From Akkermansia muciniphila (lineage in GTDB: Bacteria; Verrucomicrobiota; Verrucomicrobiia; Verrucomicrobiales; Akkermansiaceae): a stretch of DNA of 64,000 nt. The number at the start of each line of letters is the position of its first letter. Positions within the stretch are counted from its first letter, which is position 1. The notes under the pieces were generated by a model. That model was not told where the DNA came from. It saw nothing but the letters and a program-made list of their open reading frames with translations, and did not search any database. The DNA lies in assembly GCF_900184965.1 (NCBI RefSeq), contig NZ_FXYA01000213.1:62001-126000 (forward strand), in the 5' to 3' direction. Both the position numbers and the translations under genes were made by a program. Shown here piece by piece: positions 42,472 through 51,151 of this stretch.

Positions 42472-43392
42472 ATGGCAGTAACTATCAGCGATAATTATCA
42501 GGTAAAATACACCAGAAAATGGGGCACCCTGCTCCAGCAGCACGCCTCCCGGCTGGACAAGTATGTCAGCGTCATGCGCGACTTGAGCGGCAAGGTAGTA
42601 TTTCTGGATCAATTCGGCGTTCTGGACTTCACGGAAAAAACCACACGTGTGGGACAGACCGTTTTGAACGAGGCTCCCACCACACGCCGCTCCATGCGGC
42701 CGCGCACGTTCACCAAAGCCATTGGCTACGATGAATTCGACGCCACCCGCCTGGGAGACATGGACCTTCCCGTCAGCAAGACGATTGAAGGCCTCCAGGC
42801 CGCGGCGGGCCGCCGCATGGATGACGTGATGATCTCCGGCTTTCTGGACACGAACTACGTGGGAGAAGACGGCATGACCGCCGTTCCGTTCAAGGAAAGC
42901 CAGCAAATAGCCGTGAATCACGTGGACAGCGGCACCAAGGCCGCCACCAACCTTACCGTGGCCAAGCTGCGCGCAGCCCTCCAGCTTTTTGAGGAAAACG
43001 AAGCCTGGAACCAGGATGCCCCGCAGTTCGGAGACCAGCTCGTCATTGCGGTAACCAGTTCCCAGATCATGAACCTGCTGCGGGAAACGGAGGTCAGCAG
43101 TTATGACTTCAATAATGTAAAAGCCCTGGTGGAAGGGAAAATAGATACCTTCATGGGATTCAAATTCATCCGCACCCAGAGGCTTCCAAAAACAGAGGAG
43201 GGCGTTCGTTCCTGCCTGGCCTGGGTAAAGAGCAAAGCCCAGTTTGGCATATGGAATGATTTCAAAGTGAAGCTTTCCGTACGAGACGATATGGAGGAAG
43301 CCCTGCAAATCCGGGCCAAGTTCGCCTGCGGCGCCACGCGCCTTCAGGAGGAAGGCTTTGTCAAAATCCTGTGCGACGAAGGAGCCAGCTAA
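42472..43392 (+). CDS. Orphan phage-type major capsid protein
   Basis: The product has 306 residues from ATG 42472 (MAVTISDNYQVKYTRKWGTL). It matches the HK97-fold phage capsid family PF19821-like layout: a N-terminal arm, a DMDLPVSKTIEGLQAAAGRR region, LTVAKLRAALQLFEENEAW, YDFNNVKALVEGKIDTFMGF, FKFIRTQRLPKTEEGVRS, and CGATRLQEEGFVKILCDEG at the end. It is complete and has no stop or frameshift. No other phage gene lies within several kb on either side. It has a strong terminator downstream. The long minus-strand frame over it is a shadow. Confidence 0.8.
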   Translation: MAVTISDNYQVKYTRKWGTLLQQHASRLDKYVSVMRDLSGKVVFLDQFGVLDFTEKTTRVGQTVLNEAPTTRRSMRPRTFTKAIGYDEFDATRLGDMDLPVSKTIEGLQAAAGRRMDDVMISGFLDTNYVGEDGMTAVPFKESQQIAVNHVDSGTKAATNLTVAKLRAALQLFEENEAWNQDAPQFGDQLVIAVTSSQIMNLLRETEVSSYDFNNVKALVEGKIDTFMGFKFIRTQRLPKTEEGVRSCLAWVKSKAQFGIWNDFKVKLSVRDDMEEALQIRAKFACGATRLQEEGFVKILCDEGAS

Positions 43393-43792
43393 TCCACCCC
43401 TAATATCATAATACTCCCCCTCCGGAAAAGGGGAGCCGCCCCGGACCGCCTGCGGTCCGGGGTTTTGCTTTTGAGATGAGGGGCGCACGGAACATCTTAT
43501 TTCGAGTTTTTCCGGGAAAGGAACGCAGGGGAAAGAGCATCTAAATCGCCCTAACGCCCCCATAAGGAAAAATCCATCACATACGCAGCAGATGCCGCCA
43601 TATCCGCTACGCGCAGCAGAACGGATTTTTCCCCTTCCGCCGCCGGGCCCCCGTCAGCAGGGTTGGCACAGGAGGAAAAACACAGTTCCAAAAGGGGAGA
43701 AGGAAGGTGAACTGACATACTCTGCCCCAAAATGAAGCGGTACTCATTAATAGAAGATTGACCTTCCTTTCTTTGCTGGGATAGTAGGATGT
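43393..43792. other. Intergenic region between capsid and aroD
   Basis: No gene is supported. It contains the capsid terminator, a 10-bp inverted repeat GGAAAAATCC/GGATTTTTCC (about 43566-43635) and an 18-base motif GGAGGAAAAACACAGTTCC (43671-43689) also seen with one base less near 49617. Confidence 0.6.
43439..43472 (+). terminator. Strong terminator of orphan capsid gene
   Basis: A perfect stem CCCCGGACCG / CGGTCCGGGG with a 4-base loop (CCTG) is followed by TTTTGCTTTT. It starts 47 bases after the capsid stop. Confidence 0.9.
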
Positions 43793-44500
43793 ATGCAGCA
43801 GATTGTACGTGAACATCAGGCCTATCCGCCGAAAATCGTTGCGTCCGTCACCTCATGGGAGCTATGGAAAACGCTGAAAGGAAAAGATTTAACAGACCTG
43901 TGCGATTTAGTGGAACTGCGTGTGGACGCCCTTCCCCCGGAACTCGCGACGGAGCAGGTCATGGAATTCCGGCCGGAGATGCCCCTGCTGATCACCGTGC
44001 GCTGCCATGAGGAAGGAGGACTGCGCCGCATGCCGGAAGAAGAGCGCTTTGCCCTGCTCCGGGCCTATATGCCGTACGCCGCCGCCATGGACATTGAAAT
44101 CAGCGCCATGCGCCACGCCAGGGAACTGATTATGGAAGCGCGTGAACGGAACGTCACCGTCATTGGCTCCACCCATGATTTTCAAATTACTCCGGGCGTA
44201 GACTACCTGCGCGAACAGGAGAAAAAGGCGCGCGCCTACAAGGCGGATATCGTCAAATTCGCATTCACGCCCTGCCTCGCCTCGGACATCCAGACAGGAG
44301 TGCAGCTTTTCACCAAGCCCAAGGGACCAATCGCCGTCATGGGAATGGGCCCCATGGGTCCCGTCTCCCGCCTGCTTTACGCTCAACTGGGTTCCTGCCT
44401 GGTGTACGGCTACCTGGGAGAAGAGGAAACGGCCCCCGGGCAATGGCACGTCTCTCTCATTAAGGAAACCCTCCGCCGCCTCGGCCCCATCCTCCGCTGA
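43793..44500 (+). CDS. aroD: Type I 3-dehydroquinate dehydratase
   Basis: The product has 235 residues. Motifs of the type I AroD fold are visible: LVELRVDALPPE, PLLITVRCHEEGG, MDIEISAM, IGSTHDFQITPG (catalytic His), ADIVKFAFTP (Schiff-base Lys) and VMGMGPMGPVSRLL. It catalyses step 3 of the shikimate pathway in the cytoplasm. It lies 19 bases upstream of menA, which uses a chorismate-derived substrate. The ATG at 43793 follows a weak ribosome site. Confidence 0.9.
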   Translation: MQQIVREHQAYPPKIVASVTSWELWKTLKGKDLTDLCDLVELRVDALPPELATEQVMEFRPEMPLLITVRCHEEGGLRRMPEEERFALLRAYMPYAAAMDIEISAMRHARELIMEARERNVTVIGSTHDFQITPGVDYLREQEKKARAYKADIVKFAFTPCLASDIQTGVQLFTKPKGPIAVMGMGPMGPVSRLLYAQLGSCLVYGYLGEEETAPGQWHVSLIKETLRRLGPILR

Positions 44501-44519
44501 TTACGGAGACTTTCCGCAC

Positions 44520-45446
44520 ATGAATATCATTACTTCCGCCTTTCTGGCGGCACGCCCCAAGACGCTAACCGCCTCCCTGATTCCGGTATGGGCAGGGTGC
44601 ATGGTGGTGCAGAAACTGACCGGCAGCTGGAACGCTCCCCGGGCCTTTTTGACGCTGGCTTCCTGCCTGTGCCTTCAGATTGCCTGCAATTTTTTCAATG
44701 ACGCCATTGACCATGCCAAGCACGCCGATACGGAACGGCGGACCGGCCCCGTGCGCATGACGGCCAGCGGAGCCCTCTCCCATGGAACAGTCATGCTCAT
44801 CGGCTTCTTCTTCCTGCTGGGAGCGTGCCTGCTGGCCTTTCCCCTCATCGAACTGCGCGGCTGGCCCATCTTCGCCATCGGCATCCCGTCCCTCTACTTC
44901 ACCTATGGATACACGGGAGGGCCGTGGCCGCTGGCCTACAAAGGCCTGGGGGAAATCTTCGTCATCCTCTTCTTTGGACTGGTTGCCGTACTGGGAACCA
45001 TTCTGGTGCAGATAGGCACGGCGCCCGTCGTTCCCGGCACGCTGGTGGAATCGCTTGCGGTATACAATGCCGGCATCGTAACGGGTATTCAATGCGGCCT
45101 CCTGTGCGCCGTCATGATATCCGTCAACAATATCCGCGACAGAAAGGAAGACCTCACCACGGGCAAGCGCACGCTGGCCGTGCGGCTGGGGGAAGGAAAG
45201 GCGCGCGCCATGGCCCAGTCCTTCATCCTGGCCGCCTACATCACGCTGCCTACATCCAGCCGGGCTCTTCACCTGAACCTGTCCCACACATGGTGGATGT
45301 GGATACCCTCCATTCTCTTCGGCGGGTATCTGATGCTCCTTATCCGCAAAACGCCTGCGGACAGCCGCATGAACAAGGTGCTGGCCCTCTCCTCCCTCCA
45401 TCTGCTCCTGTATCTGGCTACCTACACAATTCTTCCCACACGCTGA
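44520..45446 (+). CDS. menA: 1,4-dihydroxy-2-naphthoate polyprenyltransferase (MenA)
   Basis: The product has 308 residues and about 8-9 membrane helices. The first Asp-rich motif is NFFNDAIDHAKHADTERR (N-D-x-x-D) with RTGPVRMTASG. The second is ISVNNIRDRKEDLTTGKRTL. These belong to the UbiA superfamily, with the MenA-type spacing. It attaches the isoprenoid tail during menaquinone synthesis at the inner membrane. It follows aroD and precedes a lipoprotein gene. Confidence 0.85.
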   Translation: MNIITSAFLAARPKTLTASLIPVWAGCMVVQKLTGSWNAPRAFLTLASCLCLQIACNFFNDAIDHAKHADTERRTGPVRMTASGALSHGTVMLIGFFFLLGACLLAFPLIELRGWPIFAIGIPSLYFTYGYTGGPWPLAYKGLGEIFVILFFGLVAVLGTILVQIGTAPVVPGTLVESLAVYNAGIVTGIQCGLLCAVMISVNNIRDRKEDLTTGKRTLAVRLGEGKARAMAQSFILAAYITLPTSSRALHLNLSHTWWMWIPSILFGGYLMLLIRKTPADSRMNKVLALSSLHLLLYLATYTILPTR

Positions 45447-45486
45447 AAAACTCTTTCCCCTGCCAGCGTAGTAACATACGTTCACC

Positions 45487-45918
45487 ATGAATCCGCTTTC
45501 ATTCATTCCCGCTTTCCTTATTCTCCCCGTCCTCTTCTCCTGCACCCAAAAAAGCAATCTGGAAATCGCCACCGGAAAAGTGACGACCATCAAACTGGGC
45601 AACGTGGTCCGCATCAAGGAAATCAACGTCCTTACCTCCACGGATGACGGCACCTTCGCCAACATGGCCGGAACGGCGGCGGAAGCCATGACTCCCGGCA
45701 TCATCGGCATGGGGACCTCAAAACTGGCGTCCGCCACAGGCTCCATCGTGGACGGCAGGGTGGAAGCCGTCAAAATGATTCGCGTGCGCGTCAAGCTCAA
45801 GGATACGAACGAACTCGTGGAAGTGCAGCAGGAAGTAACGCCCAACTTTACCCTGAAAATAGGCCAGGAAGTCGTCATTACCCAGGGAAGCACGCCCGGC
45901 AATGTCTGGCCCGATTAA
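45487..45918 (+). CDS. Envelope lipoprotein, unrecognised
   Basis: The product has 143 residues. It has a signal peptide with lipobox PVLFSC (Cys19). A Gly/Ala-rich stretch (MTPGIIGMGTSKLASATGSI) resembles a glycine-zipper membrane-contact segment, and the rest is beta-rich (VRVKLKDTNELVEVQQEVTP). It lies 40 bases after menA and 5 bases before a small membrane protein gene. It may be an outer-membrane lipoprotein of the SlyB/PcP type, which is an inference from the pattern. Confidence 0.6.
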   Translation: MNPLSFIPAFLILPVLFSCTQKSNLEIATGKVTTIKLGNVVRIKEINVLTSTDDGTFANMAGTAAEAMTPGIIGMGTSKLASATGSIVDGRVEAVKMIRVRVKLKDTNELVEVQQEVTPNFTLKIGQEVVITQGSTPGNVWPD

Positions 45919-45923
45919 CGGAT

Positions 45924-46379
45924 ATGAACCACGACGCGGCACCAGCCCCGCCGCACCGGGGCCTCCTGATTAAAAGCGCGGGCCTCCTGGTGGCCGTCTC
46001 CCCCCTCTGCGCATGGCCCCTCCGGGATATCCTCCCTTCCGCCGCGTTGCTGGCCCCCCTGTTTCTCGCCTCCGTATTCGCGGGAACGGCATGGGCCATG
46101 AAAAAAAACATCCATGAAACATTCCTGCCGGTACTTCCGGCGGTACGGGTTACCCTGGCCGCAGGGATGGCCTTCACAGCCGTCATCCTGTTTTCCCAGG
46201 CGGCTTTTATCTGGCTTCCCCTGATACTGGCAGGAACGGCAGCCATACCGCACGCATGGCTCATTCCTCTGGGGCATCTGAATCTTCTGGTCATCCTGTA
46301 CTCCCTTCTCCTGCTGACCCTGTCGGCGTCTTATGCATGCCTGCTCTGCATCGGCAAGAAAAGCCCGACCGGCTGCTGA
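45924..46379 (+). CDS. Small membrane protein, unrecognised
   Basis: The product has 151 residues with four to five hydrophobic segments (SAALLAPLFLASVFAGTAWA; VRVTLAAGMAFTAVILFSQA; LLVILYSLLLLTLSASYACL). It follows the lipoprotein gene closely and is likely co-transcribed with it and menA. No family is recognised. Confidence 0.6.
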   Translation: MNHDAAPAPPHRGLLIKSAGLLVAVSPLCAWPLRDILPSAALLAPLFLASVFAGTAWAMKKNIHETFLPVLPAVRVTLAAGMAFTAVILFSQAAFIWLPLILAGTAAIPHAWLIPLGHLNLLVILYSLLLLTLSASYACLLCIGKKSPTGC

Positions 46380-46456
46380 AAAAACGCAGGCGCCGGCTTG
46401 AATCCAGCCTTTCCCGGCGGAAACAACGCGACCCATCCTATCCGGTGAAAAATCCC

Positions 46457-47302
46457 TCAGCTCTCCCGCATCAGCCGGAACACGTCTTCCGGCCGCATCC
46501 CGGCGGCACGCATCTCCTGAAGGCTCAGGCTCCTGTCCCTCTTGGCAAGCCTCTTGCCGGAAGCGTCCTTCACCAGCCGGTGATGATACCACTGCGGAAC
46601 AGGAAGCCCCAGCAGGGCCTGAAGCGTCCGGTGGATGCCCGTCACAGGGAATAAATCCTCACCACGGCTTACATGGGTGACACCCTGGGCAGCGTCGTCC
46701 ACAACCACGGCAAGATGATAGCTGGCGGCGCAGTCCTTGCGCCCCAGAATCACATCCCCCAGTTCTTCCGGGCGGCAGACCTGATCTCCGAACCGCATGT
46801 CCCGCCACGGCAGGGGACCGGTAATCCGCGCCGCCGCACGGCAATCCAGCCGCCAGGAAAAAGGTTTGCCGGATTTGAGAAGCTCCTTCCTGCGCCCCTT
46901 GTCAAGCATCCGGCAAGTTCCCGGATATACGTCCACGCAGCCCCCCTGCGGCGCCCCGCCCATGGCGGCCACCTCCTCCGCAATCTCCCGGCGCGTGCAG
47001 AAACAGGGGTACAGCACGCCCCAATCCTTCAACGTCTGAAGGGCGTGTTCATAAGCGCTGAAGCGTGAAGACTGAACCATCATGGGACCGTCAAAGCGGA
47101 TGCCCAGCCAGTCCAGATCGTTCAATATGCCCTGAACGAACTCCGGACGGCACCGTGTCTGGTCAATATCTTCCATCCTCAGCACGCACTTCCCGGAAAA
47201 ACGGTCCGCCAGAGAACGGGCCTCCCATGCAGCCAGGGCATGCCCCAGATGGAGATTGCCTGTAGGGCTGGGAGCAAACCTTGTTATGATGGGGGAATCC
47301 AT
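46457..47302 (-). CDS. gluQ: Glutamyl-Q tRNA(Asp) synthetase
   Basis: The product has 281 residues from ATG 47302 (MDSPIITRFAPSPTGNLHLG). The HIGH-like motif is TGNLHLGHAL and the KMSKS-like motif is GKRLAKRD. A zinc site CFC...YPGTC lies at about residues 95-125. The anticodon-binding domain of glutamyl-tRNA synthetase is absent, as expected for GluQRS, which modifies queuosine in tRNA-Asp. It is read opposite to its neighbours. Confidence 0.9.
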   Translation of the reverse strand: MDSPIITRFAPSPTGNLHLGHALAAWEARSLADRFSGKCVLRMEDIDQTRCRPEFVQGILNDLDWLGIRFDGPMMVQSSRFSAYEHALQTLKDWGVLYPCFCTRREIAEEVAAMGGAPQGGCVDVYPGTCRMLDKGRRKELLKSGKPFSWRLDCRAAARITGPLPWRDMRFGDQVCRPEELGDVILGRKDCAASYHLAVVVDDAAQGVTHVSRGEDLFPVTGIHRTLQALLGLPVPQWYHHRLVKDASGKRLAKRDRSLSLQEMRAAGMRPEDVFRLMRES

Positions 47303-47433
47303 GCGGCGCACCAACAATAAAAAAGCGCAGAAACCTTTTCAAACCCTTTCCGGGAAATTATTGCGGCTTGACAGACAGAGGCCGGGAAAGTAGGAGAGTT
47401 GGACCCTTTCCCCACACCTTCAACTTTCAAGCC

Positions 47434-49308
47434 ATGCTTTCTCTTCTCAACATCAACTTCGCCTCCGTTATAGGCTGGCTGGAATCAGCGGTCGCCCAGC
47501 AATGGATTGTCGGCATTCTGCTGGTCCTGTTATTTATCTGCTTCATCAAGGAATGGATGCCCGTGGAAATTACGGCCCTGACAGGCACCGCCGTCCTCAT
47601 GCTTACGGGGATTCTGAACACGCGGGATGTGCTGTCCAGCTTTGCCAACAGCGGACCGCTGACCGTAGTGTGCATGTTCATTCTGAGCGCTTCCCTGGAA
47701 AGAACAGGATTGATAGGAGACCTTTCCAAACTGTTCAACAAGGTAGCCAAGGGAAGGGAACTGACTGCCCTGCTGGTCATCACGCTGGGAGCGTTCATGG
47801 TTTCCCCCTTCGTCAACAACACTCCGGTGGTCGTCATCCTGATGCCCATCGTGCTGGCCTTCTGCAGAGACCATAACATCGCGGCCTCCAAACTGCTCAT
47901 CCCCCTCTCCTACGCCACCATTCTGGGGGGAACCTGCTCCGTGGTCGGGACATCCACCAACGTGGTCGTTCTCGGCCAGGTGCAGAAACTGGGTTATGAC
48001 GGCATCCAGATGTTCACGGTAACGCCCATGGGCCTGATTTATGCGGCGGCGGGTCTGCTCTACCTCTGGACAATCGGCCGCAAATGGCTTCCATCCCGCC
48101 CCACCTTGTCCACCATGCTTCCGGGCGGCATCCAGCGCGATTTCCTGCTCCAGGTCAGGATTCCCGCGGATTCCCCCCACATCGGCACCACCCCCATCAA
48201 CCTGATGCAATCCGAACTGCTGGGCACCAAAATCGTGGAAGTGCGCCGCAGGGGATTTTCCATGCAGGAGGAACTGCAGCACATCAACCTGGAAGAAGGA
48301 GACCGCATTCTTTTCCTGTGCAACGCCAGAAAAGTCAACCAGGTACGGGAAGCCAAAGGCGTGGACCTGGGCTGGGACGACAGCCGCGGGCTGGAAACGC
48401 TGGAACAGCGCGACGTGCAAATCGTGGAAGGCATGATCGCCAATAATTCCGAATTCTCCGGACTCTCCCTGTCCGAACTCAAGCTGCGCCAGCGATTCAA
48501 CATTTTCGTGCTCGCTATCCACAGGCAGGGCAAAAACATCACGGACATGGGGCCGAATACCAAGCTGGCGGCAGGGGACACGCTTCTTCTGGAAGGACCG
48601 CAGGAAGGAATGAACCGCATCCTGACCAAGCAGCGCATCATCCCCCTGAGCCAGCGCCCCGCGGAAGCGCACAACCGCAGCAAACAGGGCTGGGCCATCC
48701 TGGCTATGGGGCTGTTCATTTTTATCGGCCTGCTGGGGTCCTTTGAGCAATACGGGGAATTCTTCAAATTCTTCGCGCGTTTCAACCCTTTCTATCTCGC
48801 ATTCATCGGAGCTCTTATCGTCATCATCTCCGGCTGCATCAAGCCGAAGGAAGCCTACCAGGCGGTGGACTGGGGCATTATTTTCCTGATCCTGGGCATG
48901 CTGTGCGTGGGGGAAGCCATGAGCAAAACCGGGCTTGCCAAAGCCATCGCGTTCGGCGTAGTGGATAACATAGGCCCGTTGGGGTGCCTGGTCGCCATCT
49001 CCGGTCTGTATCTGCTCTGCTCCATTCTGACGGAGATGATCTCCAACAATGCCGTAGCCGCCGTCATGGGGCCGCTGGCTTATGAAATGGCCCTGCAATT
49101 CGACGCCAACCCCGTTCCCTTCATTCTGGCCGTCATGTTTGGCGCCAGCGCCAGTTTCTCCACCCCTATCGGCTACCAGACCAACACTTACGTGTACAAT
49201 GCGGGCGGCTACAAATTTAAGGACTTCGTCAAAGTGGGGCTTCCCCTCAATCTGCTCCTCTGGGTTATTTTCACCTGCGCTATCGGCTGGCTGTATCCGT
49301 TCAAGTAA
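47434..49308 (+). CDS. SLC13/ArsB-type permease with two TrkA-C domains
   Basis: The product has 624 residues from ATG 47434. The first helical block includes GAFMVSPFVNNTPVVVILMP and LLIPLSYATILGGTCSVVGT. Residues 230-410 hold two RCK_C-like domains (FLLQVRIPADSPHIGTTPIN; DVQIVEGMIANNSEFSGLSL). The second block has LTEMISNNAVAAVMGPLAYE and SFSTPIGYQTNTYVYNAGGY. The layout is that of anion/cation-dicarboxylate or sulfate permeases of the SLC13-like class. The substrate cannot be told from sequence. Confidence 0.8.
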   Translation: MLSLLNINFASVIGWLESAVAQQWIVGILLVLLFICFIKEWMPVEITALTGTAVLMLTGILNTRDVLSSFANSGPLTVVCMFILSASLERTGLIGDLSKLFNKVAKGRELTALLVITLGAFMVSPFVNNTPVVVILMPIVLAFCRDHNIAASKLLIPLSYATILGGTCSVVGTSTNVVVLGQVQKLGYDGIQMFTVTPMGLIYAAAGLLYLWTIGRKWLPSRPTLSTMLPGGIQRDFLLQVRIPADSPHIGTTPINLMQSELLGTKIVEVRRRGFSMQEELQHINLEEGDRILFLCNARKVNQVREAKGVDLGWDDSRGLETLEQRDVQIVEGMIANNSEFSGLSLSELKLRQRFNIFVLAIHRQGKNITDMGPNTKLAAGDTLLLEGPQEGMNRILTKQRIIPLSQRPAEAHNRSKQGWAILAMGLFIFIGLLGSFEQYGEFFKFFARFNPFYLAFIGALIVIISGCIKPKEAYQAVDWGIIFLILGMLCVGEAMSKTGLAKAIAFGVVDNIGPLGCLVAISGLYLLCSILTEMISNNAVAAVMGPLAYEMALQFDANPVPFILAVMFGASASFSTPIGYQTNTYVYNAGGYKFKDFVKVGLPLNLLLWVIFTCAIGWLYPFK

Positions 49309-49653
49309 AAAATACTTCCCGGCCAACGGAAAAGGAACCAAAGCTTCCGGCTGAATTTGCGCAACGGATACAAGGAAGCGGGACAGCATCTGACCTACCG
49401 GGGCGCCTCATTCGAGGCGCTTCGCCTGGAGGATCATTTCAGCATCGAATTATTCAAAAAGCTGATGAATACCCTGCCCGTCAAGAATTCCGGCCCGCCT
49501 TTCTTCACGCAAGCTTAAGCGGAGGAAAGGAAATCACATATCATCCGAATATGGGAAGAGAGCCAATTCCAAATGTTTCGGAACCGGAGCAGCCATTCCG
49601 GATGCCATGAGACTGGGAGGAAAACACAGTTCCCCCAGTAAACACGCAAAACC
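49309..49653. other. Intergenic region after the permease, with coding-like fragment
   Basis: After the permease stop the same frame remains open to 49518 and reads RGASFEALRLEDHFSIELFK..., which is protein-like but has no start or recognised family. It may be the remnant of a truncated gene. A hairpin ACTGGG...CCCAGT lies at 49611-49638. No complete gene is seen. Confidence 0.45.
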
Positions 49654-50259
49654 TTAGTCCCGCATCAGCCCCACCCGCATGGACTGGCATTTGAGCAGGG
49701 CGCAAAAGGAAGCATAATCCGCCTCGCGGTCAGCAGAAACCAGGCAGTACCGGTACTGCGGCAGGCAGGCGTCTTCCTGTTCCGCATTGCGAAGGCGCAG
49801 GGCGATGGTTTCCGCTCCATCCGTCTGCCGGCCGCAAAGGCGGTTTTTAAGCTCTTCCTGCGGCACGTAAATGTAAACGTCCGCGTAACAAAGGGGAAGA
49901 ATTCCCTCATGGCAGGAACGGACTTGCCCGGCCCCCTGCACGTCGATATCCATCACCACGTTTTTCCCCTGTTCCAGAAGATTCAAAATATCCGCTTTCA
50001 GCGTGCCGTAGCGATTGCCGTGCACCTCCGCGTATTCCAGAAAATCCCCCCGCTCCACCCTGGCGTCAAATTCGGTGGCAGTCAGGAAATGGTAATCCAC
50101 CCCATTGACTTCCCCCGGCCTGGGCTGGCGCGTCGTGCAGGAAATACTGTACACGCACAGGCCGTTTTCCGTCGCGCGGCGGCACAACGTCGTCTTCCCG
50201 GAACCGGAAGGTCCGGATACCACCAGCAACGTTCCCAATGGCTGTTTCATGGCTGTCAT
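49654..50259 (-). CDS. gmk: Guanylate kinase
   Basis: The product has 201 residues from ATG 50259, overlapping the yicC stop (ATGA). The P-loop is VVSGPSGSGKTTL. It has SISCTTRQPRPGEVNGVDYH, the GMP-binding region FLEYAEVHGNRYGTLK and MDIDVQGAGQVR. It phosphorylates GMP and dGMP. The yicC-gmk order is conserved in many bacteria. The catalytic features are intact. Confidence 0.9.
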   Translation of the reverse strand: MTAMKQPLGTLLVVSGPSGSGKTTLCRRATENGLCVYSISCTTRQPRPGEVNGVDYHFLTATEFDARVERGDFLEYAEVHGNRYGTLKADILNLLEQGKNVVMDIDVQGAGQVRSCHEGILPLCYADVYIYVPQEELKNRLCGRQTDGAETIALRLRNAEQEDACLPQYRYCLVSADREADYASFCALLKCQSMRVGLMRD

Positions 50260-51131
50260 TCGATGTTCTGAACTTGTTCCCTGATTTTTTCCAGCTCCGT
50301 CTTGGCGGCCACAACCAGATGGGCCAGCGTGGAATCGTTCGCCTTGGAGCCGATGGTGTTGAATTCCCGGAAGATTTCCTGGCAGAGGAAATCCAGAGGC
50401 CTGCCCGCGGGAGCGGAGGAACCGCACAAAGTACGGAACTGGTCAAAATGGGAGGAGAGACGGGTAATCTCCTCGGAAATATCGCACTTGTCCGCAAACA
50501 GGGCTACTTCCCGGATGATGCGCTCATCATCCGCGGAAACGGACAGGTCGGCATCCGCCAGGCGCTTAAGCATGGCCTCCCGGAGCCTGACAGGAACGGA
50601 AGGTGCATGTTCCGCAATACGGAGGCGGAATTGTTCCAGGACATCCAGCTTGCCAAGAACGTCCGCTTTCAGGTTGGCGCCTTCCGCCGCGCGCATGGAG
50701 ATAAAATCCTCCAGGGCGGCTTTAAGAGCCTTTGCCACCACTGGCCACGCTTCTTCAGGAGAAAGGGACGCTTCCGCCGCGGTAGTAACGATATCCAGCC
50801 TCAGCAGGTCGGACGCCTGGAGGGGCAGCGGTTGACCTGTCAGGCCAGACGCACGGTTCAACAGCTCCGCCAGGGAAGCCAGTTTTTTCTCATCAAGCTG
50901 GAGGGAGCCGTCCGCTTCCTCCAGACGCTCCACGGAAATGGAGACGCCTACGCGGCCGCGGGAAACGGCCCCCTGCACGATGGGGCGCACGGAGGCGTCC
51001 CATTCCGCACAGCCGCGCGGCACGTTGACGGCGATTTCCGTTTGTTTGCGGTTAACGCCTGATATTTCAACAAGAATATTGTAACGGTCTGTCTGGGCAG
51101 CGGCTCTGCCGAAGCCGGTCATGCTGTTCAT
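50256..51131 (-). CDS. yicC: YicC family endoribonuclease
   Basis: The product has 291 residues. It begins MNSMTGFGRAAAQTDRYNIL and ends with FNTIGSKANDSTLAHLVVAA followed by KTELEKIREQVQNIE, both hallmarks of the YicC (DUF1732) family. Recently characterised members are ribonucleases acting on small RNAs. It overlaps gmk by 4 bases and is likely co-transcribed with it. Confidence 0.9.
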   Translation of the reverse strand: MNSMTGFGRAAAQTDRYNILVEISGVNRKQTEIAVNVPRGCAEWDASVRPIVQGAVSRGRVGVSISVERLEEADGSLQLDEKKLASLAELLNRASGLTGQPLPLQASDLLRLDIVTTAAEASLSPEEAWPVVAKALKAALEDFISMRAAEGANLKADVLGKLDVLEQFRLRIAEHAPSVPVRLREAMLKRLADADLSVSADDERIIREVALFADKCDISEEITRLSSHFDQFRTLCGSSAPAGRPLDFLCQEIFREFNTIGSKANDSTLAHLVVAAKTELEKIREQVQNIE

Positions 51132-51151
51132 GGATACGGGTCAGGTTTGGA

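Noticed and set aside
42286-43563. 425-residue minus-strand frame over the orphan capsid
   Set aside because: It is the complement of a clear capsid gene. Its product lacks the composition of a real protein, and the capsid frame is complete with a terminator.
43564-43640. Inverted repeat GGAAAAATCC/GGATTTTTCC as a terminator
   Set aside because: The loop is over 50 bases and there is no T tract, so it is unlikely to terminate transcription.
47530-49389. 619-residue minus-strand frame over the permease
   Set aside because: It is opposite a permease with clear membrane motifs. The translation is Gln/His/Gly-rich and unstructured.
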